In this document: piece after piece, positions 1 through 8,083 of the stretch | Numbering within the stretch: position 1 is the first letter of the stretch | Layout: the number at the start of each line of letters is the position of its first letter | Source: an uncultured Actinomycetes bacterium | Lineage (GTDB): Bacteria; Actinomycetota; Actinomycetes; Nanopelagicales; Nanopelagicaceae | Length of the DNA stretch: 40,918 nucleotides | NCBI GenBank assembly: GCA_903854185.1 | Contig: CAINVP010000055.1 | Span: 1 to 40,918, forward strand | Direction: 5' to 3' | Notes under the pieces: model-generated | Databases searched by the model: none | Seen by the model: the letters and a program-made list of their open reading frames with translations, nothing else | Told to the model about the DNA's origin: nothing | Program-made: the position numbers and the translations under genes

Positions 1-121
1 GCACGAATATGAAGATACCGAATCTATTCCACTTCTTGAGAACACCGTGAAGCCGCGGAAAATTGAGTTTGAATCTACGAGCGATGAAGACGAGATCGAT
101 ATCCCTGACTTTATGAAGTAG
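1..121 (+). CDS. ftsZ: Cell division protein FtsZ, C-terminal end (partial, continues upstream)
   Basis: Open frame from window start to TAG at 119-121. It ends ...DEIDIPDFMK*, resembling the conserved FtsZ C-terminal tail (D[I/V]PxFL[K/R]), and is followed by pgeF-yggS-sepF-yggT. Confidence 0.85.
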   Translation, partial: HEYEDTESIPLLENTVKPRKIEFESTSDEDEIDIPDFMK

Positions 122-123
122 CG

Positions 124-744
124 ATGGCGAGATCACTCTTTACATCCAAAGGCAGTTCGCTGCACCTCAGGGAAAATCAACGTTTCCTGAGTGACCTGCT
201 CTCACTCAACTCAGTACATTTCCCTCAGCAAGTTCACGGTACGAACGTTGTGGTGATTTCAGAATCCGAGCAAGAAGTTGCTCAAGCAGATGCGGTCGTG
301 ACAACACTGCGTGGTGTGGGAGTAGGAGTTATTGTTGCTGACTGTTTGCCGTTATTAATAAGCGGACCAGATATTGTTGGAGCGGTACATGCCGGCCGCA
401 GAGGGTTGCTCGCGGGAGTTATTGAGCGGACAATCGAAGTGATGGTTGAACAGAGCGCATATCCAATCTCCACCTTCTCAGCTGAGATTGGTCCCTCAAT
501 TTGCGGCAGATGCTATGAAGTATCGCAAGAGATGCATGATGAGTTGGTAGTGAACTTTCCTGCTCTTTCTCAAGGCGTGGAGGGTCGGCGCCTTAATCTA
601 CAGTCAGAGGCGCTGCGCAGATTACGTGAAGGTGGCATCGTCTCATTACGTGATGTGGAAATTTGTACTCGAGAGAGCGAGGCGTTTTACTCTTATCGCT
701 CGGGTGATTTGATAGAACGCCAGGCTGGAGTTATCTCACTATGA
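124..744 (+). CDS. pgeF: PgeF/YfiH (laccase-domain, peptidoglycan-editing) family protein
   Basis: 206 aa; motifs VADCLPLLI, VGAVHAGRRGLLAGV and EIGPSICGRCYEV typical of the DUF152/YfiH family; lies between ftsZ and yggS. Confidence 0.9.
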   Translation: MARSLFTSKGSSLHLRENQRFLSDLLSLNSVHFPQQVHGTNVVVISESEQEVAQADAVVTTLRGVGVGVIVADCLPLLISGPDIVGAVHAGRRGLLAGVIERTIEVMVEQSAYPISTFSAEIGPSICGRCYEVSQEMHDELVVNFPALSQGVEGRRLNLQSEALRRLREGGIVSLRDVEICTRESEAFYSYRSGDLIERQAGVISL

Positions 745-1412
745 ACTCATCTCGTAGAGAAGAAGAGTTAGCGGGACGCCTTGCTGAGGTGCGTGATGAG
801 CTGGCAGCGGCAGCATCTTCTGTGGGTCGCACGCCAGAGGAGATAACGCTCATAGTGGTGACTAAGAATTTCCCCGTGAGCGATGCCCAAATCCTCTTTG
901 ATCTGGGCGAGCGAAATTTTGGCGAAAACCGGGACAATGAAGGCGCAGAGAAATCAAAAATTCTTCCCGATAGCGTCACGTGGCATTTTCAGGGACAGGT
1001 GCAAGGTAAGAAGATCAAGTCGATTGCCGAGTGGGCGAATGTTGTGCACTCCATTGACTCGCTTGAGCACGCAGCTAAATTTAATAATTACCCGGGCCTT
1101 GAGTACTTCATTCAGGTCTCGATGGAGCCTGCAGCGCAGCATCGCGGGGGAGTCCCTATCGATTCACTCTCAGATTTTTATAGTCACGCGGTTACATTGG
1201 CAAACCTCCCAGTGCAGGGGCTCATGGTCGTCCCTCCGCTGGGCAGTGACCCATCTACCGTTTTTACTGAAGTTGCAGCTAAGGGTCGAGAGCTTGGCCT
1301 TAATAGATTTTCGATGGGTATGAGCGGAGATTTTCGCGAGGCGATTGCCGCTGGAGCGACACATATCCGAGTTGGCAGCTCAATCCTCGGTTCTCGAGTA
1401 ACCCCCGCGTAA
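741..1412 (+). CDS. yggS: YggS/PROSC family PLP-binding protein
   Basis: 223 aa; motifs VVTKNFP, GERNFGENRDNE, WHFQGQVQGKK, GMSGDFREAIAAGATHIRVGSSILG; 4-nt overlap with pgeF. Confidence 0.92.
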   Translation: MNSSRREEELAGRLAEVRDELAAAASSVGRTPEEITLIVVTKNFPVSDAQILFDLGERNFGENRDNEGAEKSKILPDSVTWHFQGQVQGKKIKSIAEWANVVHSIDSLEHAAKFNNYPGLEYFIQVSMEPAAQHRGGVPIDSLSDFYSHAVTLANLPVQGLMVVPPLGSDPSTVFTEVAAKGRELGLNRFSMGMSGDFREAIAAGATHIRVGSSILGSRVTPA

Positions 1413-1415
1413 AAT
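1410..1415 (+). promoter_or_regulatory. Candidate -10 box (TAAAAT) for leaderless sepF transcript
   Basis: TAAAAT-TTGGGT-ATG: hexamer 6 nt before ATG 1422; it contains the yggS TAA stop (1410-1412). Confidence 0.5.
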
Positions 1416-1421
1416 TTGGGT

Positions 1422-1919
1422 ATGGCTAATGCATTTAAGAAGATGGCGGGTTACCTCGGGTTAGTTGACGATGAGGATGATCTGCAGCCGCTTGTGCCCG
1501 TTGAAGCACCGCGTCAGGTTCGATCAGTAGCGCCACGTGTGAGTGCTCCGACCTTTGATCTGCCAGTTGCTTCAGCGCCATCAGTTCAAGCGCCAGTGCA
1601 GGTCGCTCCAAGCTATTTGGCACAACCAGAACTTCCTGTGATTGATCAGATTTTCACTATCCACCCACGTTTTTATAACGAGGCGAGAGTGGTGGGAGAG
1701 CGTTATCGCGAAGGTCAGCCAGTATTGATCAACTTAGGAGATATGGAAGAGTCAGAGCGCAAGCGCTTGGTGGACTTCGCTTCCGGTCTGGTCTTTGGCC
1801 ACCATGGAACAATTGAACGTGTAACCTCAAAGGTATTCCTTCTTACTCCACCCAATGTTCGAGTAAGTTCTGAGAACAAAGTGATTGCCGCAGAGGCAAG
1901 TTTCTTCAACCAGAGCTGA
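1422..1919 (+). CDS. sepF: Cell division protein SepF
   Basis: MANAFKKMAGYLGLVDDED... and C-terminal domain INLGDMEESERKRLVDFASGLVFGHHGTIERVTSKVFLLTPPNV. Start assigned to ATG 1422 rather than the TTG at 1416 in the ORF track. Confidence 0.92.
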   Translation: MANAFKKMAGYLGLVDDEDDLQPLVPVEAPRQVRSVAPRVSAPTFDLPVASAPSVQAPVQVAPSYLAQPELPVIDQIFTIHPRFYNEARVVGERYREGQPVLINLGDMEESERKRLVDFASGLVFGHHGTIERVTSKVFLLTPPNVRVSSENKVIAAEASFFNQS

Positions 1920-1925
1920 TAACTT

Positions 1926-2210
1926 GTGAATATCGCAGTTCTGCTCGCTCGCCTCGTACATCTCTTTCAGCTCTTCCTTTTGGCACGGTTAGTGCTTGAG
2001 TATGTTCAAGTCTTCTCTCGAACATGGCGACCACGTGGCGTGATGTTGATTGTGGCGGAAGCGGTCTACTCAGTGACAGACCCAGTTCTGAAGCCAGCCC
2101 GCCGCTTGATTCCACCACTTCGGCTCGGCGTAGTGGCCCTTGATCTCTCCTATATCGTCGTCTATTTCGCAACGAATATAGTGATCTCGCTCTTGCTTAA
2201 ATTTGCCTAA
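1926..2210 (+). CDS. YggT family membrane protein
   Basis: 94 aa hydrophobic protein; VLEYVQVFSRTWRP...AEAVYSVTDPVLKPARRLIPPLRLGVVALDLSYIVVYF typical of YggT; GTG start. Confidence 0.88.
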   Translation: MNIAVLLARLVHLFQLFLLARLVLEYVQVFSRTWRPRGVMLIVAEAVYSVTDPVLKPARRLIPPLRLGVVALDLSYIVVYFATNIVISLLLKFA

Positions 2211-2234
2211 CGCGCCCAGAACCGAACGTTAGGC
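2205..2234. repeat. Inverted repeat GCCTAACG/CGTTAGGC spanning both convergent stop codons
   Basis: Perfect 8-bp arms 2205-2212 and 2227-2234 with 14-nt loop; each arm contains the last Ala codon plus TAA of yggT (+) or ileS (-). No T-tract. Confidence 0.6.
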
Positions 2235-5200
2235 GCGCTTGCTCAGGGCGAGCGCCAGGCCAATCTCTGGATCAAAAGCGAGTGCCTCGTTTCGCGATGA
2301 ACTTATCGCCAGAACTTCGCCATGAATTGTGCTCTCTGCGTGTGCGAAGGCTGCGATAAAGCTCTTGTTTCCATTCCACTCAATCTGGATGCGATCGCTG
2401 ATATCAAAACCACTCTGCTTGCGCTCTTCTTGAACGGCGCGAATGATCTCTCGTACAACGCCCGCTTCGATGAGTTCAGGGGTGAGTTCTAGGTCCAATG
2501 CAATGCTTTCGCCCGAATACGATGAGACTGACCAGCCGCTCTTAGGAGTCTCAGTAACTACTAGGTCTTCCAGTGTGAGTGTCGCGGAAGATCCCTCGCC
2601 GTAGCTGAGTGTTGTAGAACCTTCGACACGGAGCAGACGTACAAGTTCGGCGGCATCTGCCCCAGCAATCGCCTTTGCAATTGGCTGAACATCCGCGCCG
2701 TATTTTGCGCCAATACTCTTAAAGTTTGCTTTGATTGAGACCTCGACGAGGTCAGCATCTGCTGAGGCCAAATCATCCATACGGAGAACATTGAGTTCTT
2801 CAGCGATATGTGAACGAATCTCACTATCCATCATGGGCCACCCTGGCGCGGCTACAAGAGCTCGCCCTAGCGGCTGACGAATCTTTACCTTTGACTCGGC
2901 TCGCGCGGCACGACCTAGTTCAACGAGACGGCGGGAGAGACCGACGCTCGCTGAGAGCTTCTTATCTATCAATGTCGGATCGCTGACAGGGAAAGAGGTG
3001 AGGTGTACAGACTCTTTCTCGTTAGGTTCAGCCAGGCGAATTAAACTCTGCCATACGTGCTCTGTAATGAATGGAATCATCGGCGACAGTAGTTGTGTAA
3101 CGCTCTTGAGACAGTAGTAGAGAGTATTAAGTGCGAGTGGTTCGCCATCCCAGAAGCGTCGACGGGATCGACGCACATACCAATTTGAAAGATCATCAAT
3201 AAAGCCCGCAAGCAACTGTCCTGCGGTCTGTGAATCGAAGTTGAGATAAGCCTCATCAACCTTCTCAATTAAATTATGAATCTCAGAGATAATCCACTTA
3301 TCCATTGTGGGAAGGTTTGAGGTCGATGGGTCAAAAGCAGCATCGACTTCGAAGTGGGAAGCATGTGCATACAAGGCGAAGAAGGAGACGGTGTTCCAAT
3401 AGGTAAGTAGCGTCTTTCGGACTACCTCACCTAGCGCATCATGCCCCACGCGTCGGGCTGACCATGGCGAGCCGGCGGCGAGCATGTACCAACGGACCGC
3501 ATCTGCGCCATGCTGATCCATGAGTGGAATAGGCTCGAGCACATTGCCCAAATGCTTGCTCATCTTTCGGCCATCTTTATCGAGAATATGACCGAGGCAG
3601 AGCACATTCTCATAAGAGCTCTTATCAAAGACGAGAGTGCCGATAGTCATGAGCGTGTAGAACCATCCTCGCGTCTGGTCGATCGCTTCGGCGATAAAAT
3701 TAGCTGGGTAGGCAGCTTGGAATTTCTCTACCGAACCCTCTTTATGTGGATAGCCCCACTGCGCAAATGGCATGGCACCTGAATCAAACCAACAATCAAT
3801 AACCTCGGGGACGCGTTGCATCTGTTGTGAATTTCCAGTGGCGGCACACTCAGCACATGGGAAGAGAATCTCATCGACGAATGGGCGGTGTGGCTCGGTA
3901 GAGCGGACATCGCGTCCGGCAAGTTCAGAGAGTTCTGCCAGCGAACCTACACAGGTGAAGTGGCCCTCTTCGCAGCGCCAAATGGGGAGCGGCGTTCCCC
4001 AAAAGCGATTTCTTGAGACCGCCCAGTCAATATTGTTGTTGAGCCAATCTCCAAAACGACCAGTCTTAATCGTCTCTGGATACCAATGTGTCTTCTCGTT
4101 TTCGGCAAGAAGGTGATCCTTGATAGCGGTAGTGCGGATATACCACGATGGTTGCGCGTAATAAATAAGTACAGTGTGGCAGCGCCAACAATGCGGATAG
4201 GAGTGCTCGTACTGCGTGTGTTTAAACATTAAGCCGCGAGCCTTCAAATCCTTGATGAGAATCTTGTCAGCATCCTTGAAGAACTCTCCGCCGACTAGAC
4301 CGACAGATGAGAGGAATGTGCCGTCAGGCGCAATCGGATTTACAACGGGTAGGCCGTAACTCTTGCAAACCACTAAGTCGTCAGCACCAAATGCTGGAGC
4401 TTGGTGAACTAGACCTGTTCCATCTTCAACGGTCACATAATCTGCGAGCACAATAAAATGAGCATCTGGGATATCGATAAGGTCAAACGGACGGGCGTAG
4501 GTTGAGCGCTCAAGGTCGCGACCAAGGAATGAGGCAAGGACCGTTAACTCCTCAGGCTTACCCACCACCTGAAGGAGATTTTCAGCAACGATAAGCCGTT
4601 CGGTGCTCTCGTCGCGAACCACTTCAACGACGTTGTACATCACGGTTGGATTAACTGCGATGGCGGTGTTGGAGACGAGGGTCCAAGGCGTGGTTGTCCA
4701 GACTAAGAATGAGGCATCAAACTCTGCTGCTGGACCGGATAACACCTTAAAACGGATAAAGACCGATGGGTCTTGGACGGTCTCATAGCCTTGTGCCAAC
4801 TCATGATCGGAGAGACCAGTTCCACAGCGCGGGCAGTACGGAGCCACGCGGTGATCTTGAACGAGCAGACCCTTATTCCAAATTTGCTGGAGTGACCACC
4901 AGACAGACTCCACATATTCGGGGGACATCGTCCAATACGCCTCATCAAAATCCACCCAGAAACCCATGCGCTCTGTCATATCTGTAAAAGCGCTCACGTG
5001 GCGCTGAACAGATTCGCGACACTTATCGTTAAAGGCAGCGATTCCAAATTTTTCGATATCACCCTTGCCAGAGAATCCGAGCTCCTTCTCGACCGCAATC
5101 TCCACTGGCAATCCGTGGCAATCCCAACCCGCCTTGCGAATGACTTGATAGCCCTTCATCGTCCGGTAGCGGGGGAAGAGATCTTTGAATACTCGAGCTT

Positions 5201-5402
5201 CGATGTGGTGCGTTCCTGGTAATCCATTTGCAGTCGGTGGTCCTTCATAGAAGGTCCAGAGAGGTGCGCCCTCTCTTGCTGCGACGCTCTTCTCAAAGAT
5301 GCCACTTTCGCGCCAGAAGTTGAGAATGGAGTGCTCGGTGGCGGGGAGGTCAATCTGTGGAGAGAGGGCGACGAATCGGGAGTTCTTGGTGCTATCCGCC
5401 AT
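2229..5402 (-). CDS. ileS: Isoleucyl-tRNA synthetase
   Basis: 1057 aa; class I signature PTANGLPGTHH, KMSKHLGN (KMSKS-like), GWDCHGLPVE, VIDCWFDSGAMPFAQWGYP. SD AAGGAG upstream of ATG on the minus strand. Confidence 0.97.
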   Translation of the reverse strand: MADSTKNSRFVALSPQIDLPATEHSILNFWRESGIFEKSVAAREGAPLWTFYEGPPTANGLPGTHHIEARVFKDLFPRYRTMKGYQVIRKAGWDCHGLPVEIAVEKELGFSGKGDIEKFGIAAFNDKCRESVQRHVSAFTDMTERMGFWVDFDEAYWTMSPEYVESVWWSLQQIWNKGLLVQDHRVAPYCPRCGTGLSDHELAQGYETVQDPSVFIRFKVLSGPAAEFDASFLVWTTTPWTLVSNTAIAVNPTVMYNVVEVVRDESTERLIVAENLLQVVGKPEELTVLASFLGRDLERSTYARPFDLIDIPDAHFIVLADYVTVEDGTGLVHQAPAFGADDLVVCKSYGLPVVNPIAPDGTFLSSVGLVGGEFFKDADKILIKDLKARGLMFKHTQYEHSYPHCWRCHTVLIYYAQPSWYIRTTAIKDHLLAENEKTHWYPETIKTGRFGDWLNNNIDWAVSRNRFWGTPLPIWRCEEGHFTCVGSLAELSELAGRDVRSTEPHRPFVDEILFPCAECAATGNSQQMQRVPEVIDCWFDSGAMPFAQWGYPHKEGSVEKFQAAYPANFIAEAIDQTRGWFYTLMTIGTLVFDKSSYENVLCLGHILDKDGRKMSKHLGNVLEPIPLMDQHGADAVRWYMLAAGSPWSARRVGHDALGEVVRKTLLTYWNTVSFFALYAHASHFEVDAAFDPSTSNLPTMDKWIISEIHNLIEKVDEAYLNFDSQTAGQLLAGFIDDLSNWYVRRSRRRFWDGEPLALNTLYYCLKSVTQLLSPMIPFITEHVWQSLIRLAEPNEKESVHLTSFPVSDPTLIDKKLSASVGLSRRLVELGRAARAESKVKIRQPLGRALVAAPGWPMMDSEIRSHIAEELNVLRMDDLASADADLVEVSIKANFKSIGAKYGADVQPIAKAIAGADAAELVRLLRVEGSTTLSYGEGSSATLTLEDLVVTETPKSGWSVSSYSGESIALDLELTPELIEAGVVREIIRAVQEERKQSGFDISDRIQIEWNGNKSFIAAFAHAESTIHGEVLAISSSRNEALAFDPEIGLALALSKRA

Positions 5403-5448
5403 TTTCGTCCCTTGCTCCTTTTTCCATCTCGCTCCTGGCCAGCTGCCA

Positions 5449-5507
5449 CAGCGGGTCCTGCCTGCGTGAAAGGGAAGTCTAGCGCGGAGAAACGCCCCGA
5501 CCCGCTG
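5449..5507 (-). promoter_or_regulatory. Candidate hairpin in ileS 5' leader / divergent intergenic region
   Basis: Perfect 9-bp inverted repeat CAGCGGGTC (5449-5457) / GACCCGCTG (5499-5507), 42 nt apart. Confidence 0.35.
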
Positions 5508-5644
5508 GGAAATTGGTATTTACTGCGCCAAGGTCTAGCCTTTGACTTCAACTCAGCCGCCTCTTGAGGCAGTGCGAAGAGGGTTCCATAGTCGTTGAGG
5601 GCGTTAGCCTTCGAGAGCGTTACAGAGCGAAAGTGCAGGACACG

Positions 5645-6556
5645 ATGACACCAGCAAATTCAAGTAAGAAAAAAGCGGTTTCCAAGACCACAAAGAAAGC
5701 TGCTGTGAAGGCTCCTGCCAAGGCTCCTGCCAAGAAAGCTGCTGTGAAGGCTCCTGCCAAGTCATTTGGTAAGTCATCTGCTAAGAAGGCCGCGGTGAAG
5801 GCTCCTGCTAAGAAAGTTGCCGTGAAGAAGGTTGTTGCCAAGAAGGCTGCCCCTGCTCCGGCGAAGAAGAGCGCGCCGGCCGCGGCGACCCGATCACCTA
5901 ACATTGTTAAACCATCACTTGCGAAGAAGTCTTCACAAGGATCAACTAAGTTGCAGAGCACCACAAAAGGAGACTCCACCACAATCTCGGTTGCACCTAA
6001 AGAGAATCCAGATGGTCCAGCGGTCGTAGTTGAAGAGAAGCGTCTCATGATGATTCCACCACCACGCCCACAGCATGGTGCAAAGGGTGTGAAGAGCGAG
6101 AAGAGCAGTGCATCTGCGAAGGGCGTGAAGAAGGTTCTTCTGAAGCCCATTAAGGCTGCGCCCGCACCAGCAGCAGTTGACTCCTCTGAGGGAGCTTGGA
6201 CTGCATCGGAATTTAAAGCAATGCGCTCTGAACTCCTTAAGGATTTAACACGCCTGAAGGCAGAGTTGGCTGATGCAGAGGGAGAGATGGAAGATCTCAT
6301 TCTTGCTGCCGGAGTTGGTGCTGGCGATGACCAAGCAGATGCTGGTACGAAGACATTTGAACGTGAGCACGAGATGTCACTTGTTTATAACGCTCGCGAT
6401 ATGGTGCTTCAAACAGAGCGCGCAATTGAGCGCATAGACACGAAGACTTACGGTCGCTGTGAAGAGTGTGGCAACCCCATCGGAAAGGCTCGCCTTCAGG
6501 TATTCCCTCGAGCAACCCTCTGTATGGTCTGTAAGCAGAAAGAAGAGCGTAGATAA
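5645..6556 (+). CDS. TraR/DksA-type C4 zinc-finger protein with long Lys/Ala/Pro-rich (histone H1-like) N-terminal tail
   Basis: Start taken at ATG 5645 (MTPANSSKKKAVSKTTKKAAVKAPAK...). C-terminus YGRCEECGNPIGKARLQVFPRATLCMVCKQKEERR is a CxxC-x17-CxxC zinc finger. Confidence 0.88.
   Translation: MTPANSSKKKAVSKTTKKAAVKAPAKAPAKKAAVKAPAKSFGKSSAKKAAVKAPAKKVAVKKVVAKKAAPAPAKKSAPAAATRSPNIVKPSLAKKSSQGSTKLQSTTKGDSTTISVAPKENPDGPAVVVEEKRLMMIPPPRPQHGAKGVKSEKSSASAKGVKKVLLKPIKAAPAPAAVDSSEGAWTASEFKAMRSELLKDLTRLKAELADAEGEMEDLILAAGVGAGDDQADAGTKTFEREHEMSLVYNARDMVLQTERAIERIDTKTYGRCEECGNPIGKARLQVFPRATLCMVCKQKEERR
5693..5812 (+). repeat. In-frame tandem-like coding repeat (30-nt unit AAGAAAGCTGCTGTGAAGGCTCCTGCCAAG)
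   Basis: Exact 30-nt copies at 5693-5722 and 5732-5761, degenerate copy at 5783-5812; encodes KKAAVKAPAK repeats. Confidence 0.9.
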
Positions 6557-6579
6557 TTTTTTCTTGGAGAAGGCCCTTG

Positions 6580-7104
6580 ATGAAAGGTAATACTCAAAGA
6601 TATTTCGTTCCGTTGATTGCTGCGTTCATCTTGTTAATTGATCAAGGGACGAAGGCAATCGCACAGCGCTCCCTGATTGCGCCAGATGGCAGCTTTATTG
6701 AGAAGCGAATCGTAGGCTCGGCGTTGACGCTTCACCTCGCCTACAACTCCGGAGCAGCATTTAGCCTTGCGACGAACCAGACAATCCTTCTCTCGCTTTT
6801 CTCACTACTTGTTGCTCTCCTCATTGTTAAGAGATCGCGTAGCTTTACCTCACTGGCATGGAAGTTCGGGGCGGCGCTCATCATTGGCGGAATCGCCGGC
6901 AATATCTCAGATCGCGCCTTCCGCGCACCGCGCCTGCTCCGCGGTGAGGTCGTGGACTGGATTCACCTCGCCCATTGGCCAACTTTTAATCTTGCAGATT
7001 CCTCTATAGTTACGGGTGCAGCCCTTGTAGTCGCACTCATTGCGCGTGGAGTTCCATCGGGTGGTTCGCACCAAGGAACATCGGGGGAGAGTAACCATGA
7101 GTGA
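6580..7104 (+). CDS. lspA: Lipoprotein signal peptidase (signal peptidase II)
   Basis: Motifs LLIDQGTKAIAQ, AYNSGAAFSL, GGIAGNISDRA, FNLADSSIVTG with catalytic Asp residues; SD GGAGAAGG; start ATG 6580 (TTG 6577 alternative). Confidence 0.94.
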   Translation: MKGNTQRYFVPLIAAFILLIDQGTKAIAQRSLIAPDGSFIEKRIVGSALTLHLAYNSGAAFSLATNQTILLSLFSLLVALLIVKRSRSFTSLAWKFGAALIIGGIAGNISDRAFRAPRLLRGEVVDWIHLAHWPTFNLADSSIVTGAALVVALIARGVPSGGSHQGTSGESNHE

Positions 7105-8059
7105 GAGCTCAGCAGTCGAAGGTCGAGAGATTCGCATTATCGAAATCTCCGAGCCGCATGATCGCGAGCGGGTTGATGCCGCACTTGCAGCAGCGCTCAA
7201 TCTCTCTCGCTCCAGCGTCTCTCACCTGATTGAGGCCGGCGAGGTCCGCCGCAAAGGCAAGGCGCTCGCAAAGTCAGATCGGGTCAATGTTGGTGAGAAG
7301 ATTGAAATTCTGATGCCAGCCGAGAAGGCAGAGCCAGCCCTTACCTCTACGCCGATTGAAGAACTCAAAGTCATTTACAACGATGACCATATTATTGTCA
7401 TTGATAAACCTGCTGGTATCGCAGCGCATCCAAGTCCAGGATGGACTGGTGCAACTGTCATCGGCGCAATTATTGGAGCGGGATATAACGTCTCCACCAG
7501 CGGAGCTGCTGAACGCCAAGGAATTGTTCACCGACTCGATGTAGGCACAACCGGGCTCATGGTCGTCGCCAAGGATGAGAAGTCCTATACAAGTTTAAAG
7601 GACCAATTTAGAGAGCGTACGGTTTCAAAGGTCTATCACGCACTTGCACAGGGACATATGGATCCAGCTGAAGGTACGATCGATGCGCCAATTGATCGCC
7701 ACCCGCGTGAGGATTACCGATTCGCCGTCGTTGCAGATGGAAAGCCGAGCATCACCCATTACAAGGCGCTCGAATATTTCCCAGCCGTTACTCTGCTAGA
7801 GATTGAACTTGAGACCGGAAGAACTCACCAGATTCGCGTCCACTTCTCGGCTCTCCACCACCCCCTCGTTGGCGATCTGACATATGGCGCAGATCCGGCG
7901 TTAGCGCAGAGCCTGAAGATCGCGCGTCCGTGGCTTCATGCGAAGAAGTTGAGCCTGACTCACCCGATTTCGGGCGAGTTGCTGCACTTTGAATCACCAT
8001 ACCCAGCCGACCTGACACGCTCACTCGCTCAGCTAGAAGCCAATAACCATGCAATCTAA
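7097..8059 (+). CDS. rluD: Ribosomal large subunit pseudouridine synthase (RluD/RluA family)
   Basis: S4 domain then DDHIIVIDKPAGIAAHPSPGWTGATV and GIVHRLDVGTTGLMVVAK (HRLD motif), ELETGRTHQIRVHFSALHHPLVGD. ATG 7097 overlaps lspA end. Confidence 0.93.
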   Translation: MSESSAVEGREIRIIEISEPHDRERVDAALAAALNLSRSSVSHLIEAGEVRRKGKALAKSDRVNVGEKIEILMPAEKAEPALTSTPIEELKVIYNDDHIIVIDKPAGIAAHPSPGWTGATVIGAIIGAGYNVSTSGAAERQGIVHRLDVGTTGLMVVAKDEKSYTSLKDQFRERTVSKVYHALAQGHMDPAEGTIDAPIDRHPREDYRFAVVADGKPSITHYKALEYFPAVTLLEIELETGRTHQIRVHFSALHHPLVGDLTYGADPALAQSLKIARPWLHAKKLSLTHPISGELLHFESPYPADLTRSLAQLEANNHAI

Positions 8060-8083
8060 GAAGCAGTAGTACTCTCTCGATTC

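Noticed and set aside
5403-5563. T-box riboswitch upstream of ileS
   Set aside because: No convincing T-box consensus (GGTGGNACCGCG-like) on the minus-strand leader; only a 9-bp inverted repeat is supportable, so no riboswitch is called.
5620-6300. 226-aa minus-strand ORF
   Set aside because: Antisense shadow of the repetitive Lys/Ala coding region; Phe/Ala-rich low-complexity translation with no independent support.
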